DNA of 64,000 nt from Arthrobacter sp. MYb23 (GTDB taxonomy: Bacteria; Actinomycetota; Actinomycetes; Actinomycetales; Micrococcaceae). Made by a program: the position numbers and the translations under genes. Of the stretch, positions 43,879 to 52,018 are shown one piece after another. The notes under the pieces are model-generated. The model saw nothing but the letters and a program-made list of their open reading frames with translations. It was not told the origin of the DNA and made no database searches. The stretch lies in contig NZ_PCPR01000005.1 in NCBI RefSeq assembly GCF_002979775.1, positions 124,001-188,000 on the forward strand. The letters run 5' to 3'. Position 1 is the first letter of the stretch; each line of letters opens with the position of its first letter.

Positions 43879-44882
43879 GCATCGAAACCCCACTGCGCAG
43901 CGAACAGGAAACCACAGTTCAGCGGAAGCCCATGTTGGAGGTGCAGGACCTCGTGGTCCGCTACGGCCACGGGCGGAAGACTGCCGCCGCGCCAGCTGCC
44001 GTGGACGGCGTCAGCTTCACCATTCAGTCCGGCGAAACCGTGGGGCTGGTAGGGGAGTCCGGCTCCGGCAAGTCGACCATAGGCAAGGCGATCCTGGGCT
44101 TGCAGAAGATCTCCGGCGGCTCCGTGGGGTTCCAAGGCGAGGACATCACCCACACCACCTCCGGCAAGCGGCGCGCCATCGGCAGTGAGCTCCGGGCCGT
44201 CTTCCAAGATCCCAACTCGTCCCTGAATCCCCGCAAGACCATTGGCGCTTCCCTGGCCGAGCCGTTGCGGGTCCGCGGCATCTCCGCGGCAGCTGCCCGC
44301 ACCAAGGCCGAAGACATGCTGGAACGTGTTGGCCTGCCACGGGAAGCCGTGGACCGGTATCCAAGCCAGTTCTCCGGCGGCCAGCGTCAACGCATTTCCG
44401 TTGCCCGCGCATTGATCTGCGAGCCCAAGCTCGTGGTCTGCGACGAAGCAGTGAGTGCCTTGGACCTCTCCACACAGGCGCAAGTGCTGAATCTCCTGGC
44501 TGACCTAAGGGACGAGCGCGGGCTGAGCTACCTGTTCATCGCCCATGACATCTCGGTGGTCCAGTTCCTGGCTCAGCGGGTAGTGGTGCTCTACCGGGGG
44601 CAGGTCATGGAATCAGGCCCCGCCGCCGCTGTGACAGAGAACCCGAAGCACCCTTTCACCCAGGCCTTGGTGGCGGCGTCTCCGGTTCCACGGCCCGCGG
44701 AGCAGGCGGAGCGGCGGGCTGTCCGGGAAGCGCTCGGCGTTCGCACCGCCTCGGCCGTTGCGGCTGGACCGGGTGGCTGCCCGTTCCGTCAGCGCTGCCC
44801 CCTGGCCACCGAACTCTGCGCCACCGAACGACCGGCCCTACGGCGCATGGGTGAAGCGGATGTCGCCTGCCACCATGCCTGA
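43875..44882 (+). CDS. ABC transporter ATP-binding protein, DppF/OppF type
   Basis: A 335-residue ATPase: Walker A GESGSGKST (about 60), Q-loop AVFQDPNSSLNPR, signature FSGGQRQRI (about 166), Walker B LVVCDEAVSALD and H-loop AHD. The C-terminal oligo_HPY extension with CPFRQRCPLATELC is present. It is the second ATPase of the importer, pairing with the ATPase half of the DppC-DppD fusion. Confidence 0.92.
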   Translation: MSIETPLRSEQETTVQRKPMLEVQDLVVRYGHGRKTAAAPAAVDGVSFTIQSGETVGLVGESGSGKSTIGKAILGLQKISGGSVGFQGEDITHTTSGKRRAIGSELRAVFQDPNSSLNPRKTIGASLAEPLRVRGISAAAARTKAEDMLERVGLPREAVDRYPSQFSGGQRQRISVARALICEPKLVVCDEAVSALDLSTQAQVLNLLADLRDERGLSYLFIAHDISVVQFLAQRVVVLYRGQVMESGPAAAVTENPKHPFTQALVAASPVPRPAEQAERRAVREALGVRTASAVAAGPGGCPFRQRCPLATELCATERPALRRMGEADVACHHA

Positions 44883-44935
44883 ACACATCCGTTGGCCTCT
44901 CAAACCAACATCCCCGAATCTTCCAGGAGGAACAC

Positions 44936-45895
44936 ATGACACTCGAAACCACCGAACACCGCGCGCCCACCCCGCCTCCGTTTCCCGCCTTCCATGCGCC
45001 AGGCCAGCCAGTGGAAGTGTCCGATGACTCGTTGGTCCACCGCGAGCTGAGCTATGCCATTGCTGTGGGCTTCCGACGTCTCTCCATGGACATCTGGCTT
45101 CCGCGCAAGGCAGCGGCCACGGCCGTACCCCTGGTGGTGTGGATCCATGGAGGCGCCTTCCAGCTGGGGGACCGAAGGGAACTGCCCCCAACGTTCGCAC
45201 CGGACTCGGTGTTCCGCCTTCTCAACCAAGCCGGCATTGCCTGCGCCACAGTGGACTACCGCCATTCTTTGGAGGCCCCCTTCCCGGCGCAGCTTCACGA
45301 CATCAAGGCCGCAGTCCGCTACCTCCGCCACCACGCTGATGAACTGGGAATCGATCCGGACAGGATCGGAGCCTGGGGAGAGTCCGCCGGCGGGCATCTC
45401 GCTGCCTTGCTGGGCCTCACCGGTTCCCGCGAAGACCTGGAAGGTGGCCTTGGTGTTCAGGGACAAGCCAGCTCCGTGAGCGCGGTAGTGGACTTCTACG
45501 GCGTGTCCTCACTGAACGATATGCCGCCGATGACGGCGGCCAACGACTTCATGGGCCCTGCACTCCTGGCCGCTGTGCCCGATGGCATGTCACTTCATCC
45601 GGAGACCATGCTGGTGGGTGGTTCCACGGATCCCGTGGCCCTGGACGCGGCAAGCCCGCGCAGTTATGTCACGCCGGACGCCGCAACGTTCCTGTTGGTG
45701 CACGGAGATTCGGACGGTTTGGTGCCGCTGTGCCAGAGTGAAATCCTGGCCGGCCTGTTAAGCCAGGCGGGAGTCGAAAACGAGCTCATGGTCATCCCCG
45801 GCGCAGACCATTGCTTCTTCTTCGCTGTGGACCAGATTGACCGGATCCTGGACATGTCGGTTGAGTTCTTCCGGCGCGAATTCCGACTCCCATGA
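44936..45895 (+). CDS. Alpha/beta-hydrolase (HSL-type esterase)
   Basis: A 319-residue esterase of the hormone-sensitive-lipase group: oxyanion motif HGGAF, nucleophile Ser in GESAGG, acid Asp in VHGDSDGLVP and His in GADHCFFF. It lies 53 bases after the last ABC gene with a good AGGAGG site, so it belongs to the ABC operon. If the locus degrades flavonols, an esterase is needed to split the depside made by quercetinase; this protein and the one at 46035 are the two candidates. Other esters are equally possible from sequence alone. Confidence 0.87.
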   Translation: MTLETTEHRAPTPPPFPAFHAPGQPVEVSDDSLVHRELSYAIAVGFRRLSMDIWLPRKAAATAVPLVVWIHGGAFQLGDRRELPPTFAPDSVFRLLNQAGIACATVDYRHSLEAPFPAQLHDIKAAVRYLRHHADELGIDPDRIGAWGESAGGHLAALLGLTGSREDLEGGLGVQGQASSVSAVVDFYGVSSLNDMPPMTAANDFMGPALLAAVPDGMSLHPETMLVGGSTDPVALDAASPRSYVTPDAATFLLVHGDSDGLVPLCQSEILAGLLSQAGVENELMVIPGADHCFFFAVDQIDRILDMSVEFFRREFRLP

Positions 45896-45928
45896 GTCCT
45901 CGCGCGGGCCTGGGAATCGCTGCGCCAG

Positions 45929-45943
45929 TTTCAATGATTGAAA
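45929..45943. promoter_or_regulatory. Putative IclR operator, site 2 (upstream of the aromatic operon)
   Basis: TTTCAATGATTGAAA is a perfect 7-bp inverted repeat around one central base. It lies 92-106 bases before the hydrolase start. A -10-like TACATT follows at 45972-45977, which would place the box upstream of the promoter core, a position that suits activation. The promoter itself is uncertain. Confidence 0.68.
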
Positions 45944-46034
45944 TCGGCGGTTCAGCTGCGGGCGCAGAACCTACATTCTTGGATGAACAGGCCGGGACGT
46001 CATGATCCCGCCGAGGCAACAGAGGGAGTCAATG

Positions 46035-46895
46035 ATGACGGATGGTCGCGTACTGAAGGGTGTCGAATACGCCAGCACCGGCGACGACGGTACGCGCCCG
46101 CTCCTGCTTGACCTCTACCTGCCGGCCGGGCACGTGACGCCCGACGCGCAAGGCCGCCCCGCCGTCGTTCACTTCCACGGTGGGGGTTGGCGCGTGGGCG
46201 AGCGTTCCTCCCTGGGACCGGTAGGTGACGGTTTTGGGTTGACTCCGTTCGAGGTTCTGGCAGAGGCAGGGTTCGTGGTGGCGTCCGCCGATTACCGGCT
46301 CAGCGACGAGGCACAGTTCCCGGCACAGCTGCACGATGCCCTGACCGCAGTGGGCTGGCTCCGGGACCATGCAGAGGAGTACGGCGTGGACCCCGGGCGC
46401 ATCTACGCGTGGGGTGACTCGGCGGGCGGACACCTCGCCAGCCTGGTTGGACTCGCGGCCTCCGAGTACGGCAAAGACAGCAGCATCGCAGCGGTCGCCG
46501 CCTGGTACCCGCCCACGGACCTGGTGCACATGGGGGAGCAAGCATTGCCCAACGCCGTTGCCCGGGCCAGTGATCCCGGCTCCCGCGAGGAGCTCCTGGT
46601 AGGCGCCGTGCTGGCAGAGAACCCGGACAAAGCAGCCGCCGCGAGCCCCATCAGCTACGTCAGCCCCGCCGCTCCGCCCTTCCTCTTGATCCACGGCACG
46701 GCCGACCGCTTCGTTCCAGCCGCCCAATCACAATCCCTGGCGAGCGAACTTAAGAAGGCCGGCGCCGACGTCGAACTTCTCCTCATCGAGGATGCGGACC
46801 ACATGTGGCAGCTCCCGGACGGAAGCCCGGCTGCGGCTGAGAAGGCGCTCGCCGCAACGGTCTCGTTCTTCCGTCAACAAGCGGCACACCCATAA
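46035..46895 (+). CDS. Alpha/beta-hydrolase (HSL-type esterase), first gene of the aromatic operon
   Basis: A 286-residue esterase: HFHGGGWRVGE oxyanion motif, nucleophile Ser in GDSAGG, acid Asp in HGTADRFVP and His in DADHMWQL. It is a distant paralogue of the preceding hydrolase. Two adjacent ATGs (46032, 46035) exist; GGGAG at 46024-46028 is spaced better for the second. It starts the operon that holds FAH-family, FAD monooxygenase and DUF3500 genes, downstream of IclR box 2. It could hydrolyse a flavonol depside or a ring-cleavage product. Confidence 0.85.
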   Translation: MTDGRVLKGVEYASTGDDGTRPLLLDLYLPAGHVTPDAQGRPAVVHFHGGGWRVGERSSLGPVGDGFGLTPFEVLAEAGFVVASADYRLSDEAQFPAQLHDALTAVGWLRDHAEEYGVDPGRIYAWGDSAGGHLASLVGLAASEYGKDSSIAAVAAWYPPTDLVHMGEQALPNAVARASDPGSREELLVGAVLAENPDKAAAASPISYVSPAAPPFLLIHGTADRFVPAAQSQSLASELKKAGADVELLLIEDADHMWQLPDGSPAAAEKALAATVSFFRQQAAHP

Positions 46896-46986
46896 ATTTC
46901 CATCACCAACCGGCATCACCCCATGGGGTCTTGTTGCCATGCCCATCTACCAAATATCGCCTGCGGGCGAAGCTGAAAGGCCCACT

Positions 46987-47844
46987 ATGCAGTACATAGG
47001 CATCAACCACGACGGCGGAACCTGGGTCGCAGCGCTCAGCGGCGAGCGCGTTTTCCCCCTGGCGTCCGTGACGGACTTTTGGGCCGATGCTGCCCGTTGG
47101 CAGGAGAAGGCTCCCGCGATCATCACCGATCCTGCCTCCGGCGGCGAGCGCGAAGCGTTTTCCGAGGTGCCCTTGGTCCCGGCGTCGGCGCGCGTGATCT
47201 GCGTGGGCCTGAACTACAGGGCGCACGCGGCGGAGGGTAGTTACAAGGACCAGGAATTGCCGTCACACCCCACTCTGTTCGGGCGTTGGACGGCATCGTT
47301 GTCCGTAGGGAACGTTCCCGTTCCCGTGCCCGGAAGTGAAGCGGGCCTGGACTGGGAAGGAGAGGTGGCGGCGTACATCGGCAAACGCACCGAGTCAGTG
47401 GACGAGGCCACAGCGGAGAACGCTGTGTTCGGGTACTCAACGTTCAATGACATCACTGCCCGCCGCGCACAGAAGCTGACCTCTCAATGGACGCTGGGCA
47501 AGAACGGAGACTTCTCCGGTCCGCTTGGTCCCTTGGTCAGCTGCGACGAAGTTGGCGACCTGCGCGGTGGCCTCCAGGTACGGACGCGTGTTAATGGGAC
47601 CGAGGTGCAGAGCGGCAATACGAGGGACATGATCTTTTCCGTCCCGGCCATCATTGCGTTTATCAGCCAGACCTTCACGCTTCACCCCGGTGATGTGATC
47701 GCCTCGGGTACCCCGGAGGGCGTGGGTTACGCCAGGACACCGCAATGGCTCCTCCAGGCAGGAGATACCGTGGAAGTTGAGATTGATAAGTTGGGCACCT
47801 TGGTGACTCCCATCGGTGATCCTTCTCTCCGGGCGAGGGCCTGA
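46987..47844 (+). CDS. Fumarylacetoacetate hydrolase-family protein
   Basis: A 285-residue FAH-fold enzyme. VICVGLNYRAHAAE and LDWEGEVAAYIGK carry metal-ligand acids, and GYSTFNDITARRAQ plus GDVIASGTPEGVGYA are typical of the family. Members hydrolyse or decarboxylate acylpyruvates and oxo-dienoates formed after aromatic ring cleavage. GAAAGG at 46975-46980 identifies ATG 46987 over the longer open frame. It overlaps the next gene by one base. It fits a lower pathway that cuts C-C bonds in a ring-opened polyphenol. Confidence 0.9.
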   Translation: MQYIGINHDGGTWVAALSGERVFPLASVTDFWADAARWQEKAPAIITDPASGGEREAFSEVPLVPASARVICVGLNYRAHAAEGSYKDQELPSHPTLFGRWTASLSVGNVPVPVPGSEAGLDWEGEVAAYIGKRTESVDEATAENAVFGYSTFNDITARRAQKLTSQWTLGKNGDFSGPLGPLVSCDEVGDLRGGLQVRTRVNGTEVQSGNTRDMIFSVPAIIAFISQTFTLHPGDVIASGTPEGVGYARTPQWLLQAGDTVEVEIDKLGTLVTPIGDPSLRARA

Positions 47845-49565
47845 TGGGTGCCGTCCCCAGTGCACGTCTGGCAGACCTCCCGGATGAAGTACCGGTTCTG
47901 ATCGCCGGTGGCGGACCCAGCGGGTTGTTCCTCGCTCTGGACCTGGCCCAACGGGGGATCCGCAGCCTGGTGATTGAGCCACGCACCAGCATCGATCAGG
48001 ATCGACCGCGTGCCAAGACCACCAATGCGCGCACCATGACGCATCTTCGGAGGATCGGGCTGGCTGAGGCGCTGCGGAAGGCGGCACCGCTCCCGGTGGA
48101 GTTCGCACAGGACGTCATCTTCTGTTCCTCGTTGACGGGCAGGGAGATCCGGCGGTTCCCCCAAGCCTTCCAGCTTGAGACCGGCCGCTATGAACCTCAA
48201 CCCGAATGTGGCCAGCAGGTGCCGCAGCCGGTGCTCGAATCCCTGCTGCGCCGTTCCGTGGAAGACTCTGCCCACGCCATGTTGCTGACGGGGCTCCGGG
48301 TGGAGTCCCACGCGACGTCGGCCATGGGGCAGGAGGTCACCGTGGTTGACCAGGCGGGCACCTCCCGGACTGTTCGCAGCAGTTTTCTGGCAGCGGCCGA
48401 CGGCGGTTCATCCACCGTTCGCCGTGGCTTGGGAATCCGTCTCGAGGGAGGGTCAGCAACCCTGTCCAACATCAGCATCCTGTTCCGCTCCGGAGACCTC
48501 GCTGACACCATCAGCCTGGACCCGGCAGTGCAGTACTGGGTTCTTGGTCCCGGGACGGCCGGCATGGTGGGACGCATGAACATGGACCAGACGTGGTGGG
48601 CCATTGTCCAAGGGGTGGACGGTTCCGCCGGTGGCCAGGACGTGGATGCTGTGGCGCTGGTTCGTTCGCTGGTAGGTGCCGACGTCGAGGTAGACGTGAT
48701 CGCCACGGATCCTTGGACTGCCCGTATGCTCCTGGCTCCCAGCTATGGCCGTGATGGTGTGTTCCTGGTGGGCGATGCTGCGCACCAGAACCCGCCGTGG
48801 GGTGGGCATGGATTCAACACGTGCATCGGGGACGCCGCGAATTTGGCGTGGAAGATTGCTGCCGCCTTGGAAGGGTGGGCCGGGCCGGATTTGCTGGATA
48901 GTTACGGCGTTGAACGCCGGCCCGTTGCAGAGCGGACCATCGGTGACGCCGCAGCCAACGGCAAGGCCTTGGCGTACCATTTTGCGGATCCTGCCTTGGA
49001 ACTTGACGGAGAAGCCGGCCATGCCGCACGGGCAAACGCCCGCGAAGCCCTGAGCGTGAAGCAAAGCGAGTTCGACTCGTTGGGTCTGGTGCTTGGCTAC
49101 TCCTACTCAGGGTCTCCTCTGGTGGTCCCGGACGGATCTCCAGTACCTGCCGAACACCCCATCCGTTACACGCCCACAGCCACCCCGGGTGCACTTCTTC
49201 CCCATGTATGGCTGGATCATTCGACGTCCATCTATGACGTTCTGGGGCCGGTCTTTACGCTGCTGGTGGACGCCGAAACCCTGGCTGGCGCCGCCGTCGA
49301 GAGTGTTTACGCTCCAGTTTTAGAAACAGCAGCAGAACAGCGAGTGCCGGTGACCGTGGTGGCCTTACAGCAGGCGGACAACGGGATTCCGATGACGGAT
49401 CTCTGGGCCGCCGACGCTGTACTCGTCCGTCCCGACCAGCACGTTGCCTGGCGGGGTTCCTCCGCCGAGGCAGCGGCACACGCCCTCGTCATCGCCGCGG
49501 GATGGACCCGTTCCGAATCATCGCATCTCAAGGAGAGTGCACATGCCGACGCCGTCATTTCGTGA
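47844..49565 (+). CDS. FAD-dependent aromatic monooxygenase (MhpA/PheA type)
   Basis: A 573-residue class A flavin hydroxylase. The dinucleotide motif is IAGGGPSGLFLALDLAQRG; the second FAD motif is VFLVGDAAHQNPPWGGHG followed by NTCIGDAANLAWK; a thioredoxin-like C-terminal domain is present (YDVLGPVFTLLVDAETL). Such enzymes hydroxylate phenolic rings ortho to a hydroxyl with NAD(P)H and O2. In this setting a phloroglucinol- or resorcinol-type ring (from a flavonoid A ring) or protocatechuate-type acid is a reasonable substrate. It overlaps the DUF3500 gene by 23 bases. Confidence 0.9.
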   Translation: MGAVPSARLADLPDEVPVLIAGGGPSGLFLALDLAQRGIRSLVIEPRTSIDQDRPRAKTTNARTMTHLRRIGLAEALRKAAPLPVEFAQDVIFCSSLTGREIRRFPQAFQLETGRYEPQPECGQQVPQPVLESLLRRSVEDSAHAMLLTGLRVESHATSAMGQEVTVVDQAGTSRTVRSSFLAAADGGSSTVRRGLGIRLEGGSATLSNISILFRSGDLADTISLDPAVQYWVLGPGTAGMVGRMNMDQTWWAIVQGVDGSAGGQDVDAVALVRSLVGADVEVDVIATDPWTARMLLAPSYGRDGVFLVGDAAHQNPPWGGHGFNTCIGDAANLAWKIAAALEGWAGPDLLDSYGVERRPVAERTIGDAAANGKALAYHFADPALELDGEAGHAARANAREALSVKQSEFDSLGLVLGYSYSGSPLVVPDGSPVPAEHPIRYTPTATPGALLPHVWLDHSTSIYDVLGPVFTLLVDAETLAGAAVESVYAPVLETAAEQRVPVTVVALQQADNGIPMTDLWAADAVLVRPDQHVAWRGSSAEAAAHALVIAAGWTRSESSHLKESAHADAVIS

Positions 49566-50778
49566 CTACCTCTACGCGCCGGATCATCCGCGCGTAGCGA
49601 AACTCCGCGGCCTGGACGCACGCTCCTACGCGGAAGCCGCCAAGGACGATTCCTTCGCCGGGCCCATGATCGAAGGCTGGAAGAAGCTATACCCCGAACC
49701 GTTCCTGGGCGTGACCAACGATGGTGTGGTGCGTGAAGGCTTGTTCCCGCTGACAGAAGCCCGTCCCGGCGAGGAGGCGCCGACGTCGGACATGGTGACC
49801 GCCGCGGACAAACTGCTTGCGTTGCTGAGCTCAACGCAGCGGGAGCTGTTGACCTACGCGGTGGACGCTCACGAATGGCGCAGCTGGGCCAACCCGGAAT
49901 TCATGCAGCATGACACCGGGTTGCGCCTGGACGAGCTCGACGTTGCGGTCAGGGACGCTGCCTTGGCCGTGGTCGAGGCCAGCCTCAGCGCGGAGGGATA
50001 CGCCCTGGTCCGGAATCTCATGCGGATCAATGGGTTCCTTGGTGATCTGGTGGACCTGCCATTGCTCATGAACGAGTTCAGCTACAACTTTGCGCTCTTC
50101 GGAGCACCTTCCGGAACGGAACCATGGGGCTGGCAGCTGTTCGGCCACCACGTGGCACTTAACTGTTTGGTGATTGGTACCCGGTTGGTGATCTCGCCGG
50201 TCTTTTTGGGTGCGGAACCGGACGTGATCGACGTCGGTCCTCATCAGGGCGTCAAGGTTTTCAAAGAGCGCATCCAGTGGGCCCGGGAACTGATGGAGGC
50301 CCTGCCGGAGGCGCTCCGTGACGAGGCGGTGATCTTCGAGCATATGCAGGACCCCTCCATGCCCGCAGGGCGGCTGCATGCAGGGGACGAACGGCACCTC
50401 GCTGGGTGCTTCCAGGACAACAGGGTGATTCCCTATGAGGGCATCCCAGTCAGCTCCATGCCAGCCTCCGCGCTGGCTCTTTTAGAGAAGATCATGGGGG
50501 ATGCCCTTGCCTACCTGCCGGCCGGGCCACGGGCTGCCCGGATCCGTGAGATCCAAGAGCACTACGGGGAGACGTTCTTCTCGTGGATCGGTAGCTGGCA
50601 GGGCGGGGAAGCCTTCTACTTCCGCATCCAGAGCCCCGTGGTCATCCTTGAGCTTGATCACCACACGGGCGTCTTTCTCGATAACCAGCACCCCGCGCCT
50701 TTCCACATGCACACCGTGGTGCGGACTCCCAACGGCAACGATTACGGGCGGGCGCTGGTCAACGAGTTCATCGGCTAA
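49543..50778 (+). CDS. DUF3500 family protein
   Basis: A 411-residue soluble protein of the DUF3500 family, to my knowledge without a described activity. Conserved-looking features are FGHHVALNCLVIG, DQNRVIPYEG-type segment (CFQDNRVIPYEGI) and a C-terminal LELDHHTGVFLDN with HMHTVVRTPNGNDYG, rich in His and acids and suggestive of a metal site. There is no signal peptide. ATG 49543 has AAGGAGAG at 49530-49537 and starts inside the monooxygenase gene, so expression is coupled. It is the last gene of the aromatic operon and a candidate for a step not otherwise covered, such as ring opening. Confidence 0.82.
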   Translation: MPTPSFRDYLYAPDHPRVAKLRGLDARSYAEAAKDDSFAGPMIEGWKKLYPEPFLGVTNDGVVREGLFPLTEARPGEEAPTSDMVTAADKLLALLSSTQRELLTYAVDAHEWRSWANPEFMQHDTGLRLDELDVAVRDAALAVVEASLSAEGYALVRNLMRINGFLGDLVDLPLLMNEFSYNFALFGAPSGTEPWGWQLFGHHVALNCLVIGTRLVISPVFLGAEPDVIDVGPHQGVKVFKERIQWARELMEALPEALRDEAVIFEHMQDPSMPAGRLHAGDERHLAGCFQDNRVIPYEGIPVSSMPASALALLEKIMGDALAYLPAGPRAARIREIQEHYGETFFSWIGSWQGGEAFYFRIQSPVVILELDHHTGVFLDNQHPAPFHMHTVVRTPNGNDYGRALVNEFIG

Positions 50779-50810
50779 GCAGTTCGGCGTGAATTTGCTG
50801 CTCGAAGAAC

Positions 50811-50851
50811 GCAGAAGGCCCGGATCCTTTCGAGGGATCCGGGCCTTCTGC
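50811..50851. terminator. Bidirectional terminator between the converging aromatic operons
   Basis: A perfect 17-bp stem (GCAGAAGGCCCGGATCC and its complement) with a 7-base loop lies between the DUF3500 and quercetinase stops. U tracts are short on both sides, but stem strength and position between converging genes support termination. Confidence 0.8.
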
Positions 50852-50859
50852 CGTCAGTA

Positions 50860-51927
50860 CTAGATATCCAGTGCAATTCGCCGCTGCGGGGGAGGACCAA
50901 CCACTGTCAGGTCCATCTCGGCTTGGGCGCGGCCGAAACCTTCCATGTCCATGTACGGTTCGCCGCCCTCGGTGTAGATGTAGTCTTCCGTGGGCTTGTT
51001 GAAGTATTCGAAGAAGCCGTTGAAGACCGATGGCGTCAGGAAGCCCACCATCTGGGTGTTGTGCGCATCGAACGCGAAGGAATGGATGGTGCCGGCCGGA
51101 GCGTGGACAAAGTCGCCCTTGGTCAACAGCATTTCGCGGCCGTTGGCGTAGAGCCACATCCGGCCCTCCGTGCACAGGAAGTTCTCAGTGTGCTCGGAAT
51201 GGAAGTGCAGCGGAATGTACGGCGACTTGGCGCCCTTGGTGTGCACCGCGAAGTAGTTATCACCGGTGTTCTGCGGACGCGAGAGGTAGGAGAACATGGT
51301 CTGGTAGCTGACCAACCGTTCTCCTTCGCCGGCACTGAGGAAGTACGGGGCCAACGACGCCGGGAGTCCTGCACTGTGCTGGAGGCCCGGTTGTACGCGT
51401 TCAATGTCAGGGAAAGTGAGGCCGAATTCGGCGCCCACCTCCGCCTGCTCCTGGAGGCTCGGTTTGTGGCCGGCGTGGGCGGGCGGAACGTGGGAATCCA
51501 AGGGTGTCCCAATGCGCTCGTAGTACGCCTCGGCCCCGCCCGGAGTCATCCAGTTGAGGAACCGCGTGTAGTGGCTGGCCATCCGGTAAGCGTGGGGTGT
51601 ACCCGGGGGAATGACCACCGAATCCCCCGGGGTTAGGATGCGGCTTTCGCCGGGCAGCCAGACGTGGAGAATTCCGTCGAAGACGTACAGGGTTTTATGT
51701 TCGATCGCGTGGGTGACAAAGGGGGATTCAGCTCCCATGCCGCCTGAGACGTACGCGGCGCTGAAGATGCCGCCGGTGTCCGCTGCGCGGGCTATGAACG
51801 TGATCAACTGACCGTTGATCTCATACCTGGCTCCTTCACCGGAAGCCATGTAATAGGGGACCGCTTCGCCCGGGAGCGTGTTGGACAGGGGGAGTGCTTT
51901 GTTGATTTCCTCGACGCTGAGGGACAT
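50860..51927 (-). CDS. Quercetin 2,3-dioxygenase-like bicupin
   Basis: A 355-residue protein with two cupin domains. Domain 1 has THAIEHKTLYVFDG and IPPGTPHAYRM; domain 2 has HFHSEHTENFLCTEG and APAGTIHSF, so metal-binding His and Glu residues occur in both. Length and layout match bacterial quercetinases, which use a divalent metal and O2 to open the flavonol C ring, releasing CO and a depside. GAAGGAAAGAAGGAAC supplies the ribosome site. It is the last gene of the leftward glycosidase unit and has an IclR box 77-91 bases upstream. Other bicupin dioxygenases are possible, but glycosidase neighbours favour a flavonol. Confidence 0.85.
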   Translation of the reverse strand: MSLSVEEINKALPLSNTLPGEAVPYYMASGEGARYEINGQLITFIARAADTGGIFSAAYVSGGMGAESPFVTHAIEHKTLYVFDGILHVWLPGESRILTPGDSVVIPPGTPHAYRMASHYTRFLNWMTPGGAEAYYERIGTPLDSHVPPAHAGHKPSLQEQAEVGAEFGLTFPDIERVQPGLQHSAGLPASLAPYFLSAGEGERLVSYQTMFSYLSRPQNTGDNYFAVHTKGAKSPYIPLHFHSEHTENFLCTEGRMWLYANGREMLLTKGDFVHAPAGTIHSFAFDAHNTQMVGFLTPSVFNGFFEYFNKPTEDYIYTEGGEPYMDMEGFGRAQAEMDLTVVGPPPQRRIALDI

Positions 51928-52003
51928 GTGTTCCTTCTTTCCTTCGTCGGACTGTGTGCCTGCTAGTAGCTTTGCTCATTGCGACCGCGGCGCAGAGCGG
52001 TGT

Positions 52004-52018
52004 TTTCAATCATTGGAA
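52004..52018. promoter_or_regulatory. Putative IclR operator, site 3 (upstream of quercetinase)
   Basis: TTTCAATCATTGGAA matches the TTTCA-N5-TGAAA pattern with one change. It overlaps the rhamnosidase stop codon and lies upstream of the quercetinase gene on the minus strand, suggesting a separate IclR-controlled promoter inside the leftward operon. Confidence 0.6.
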
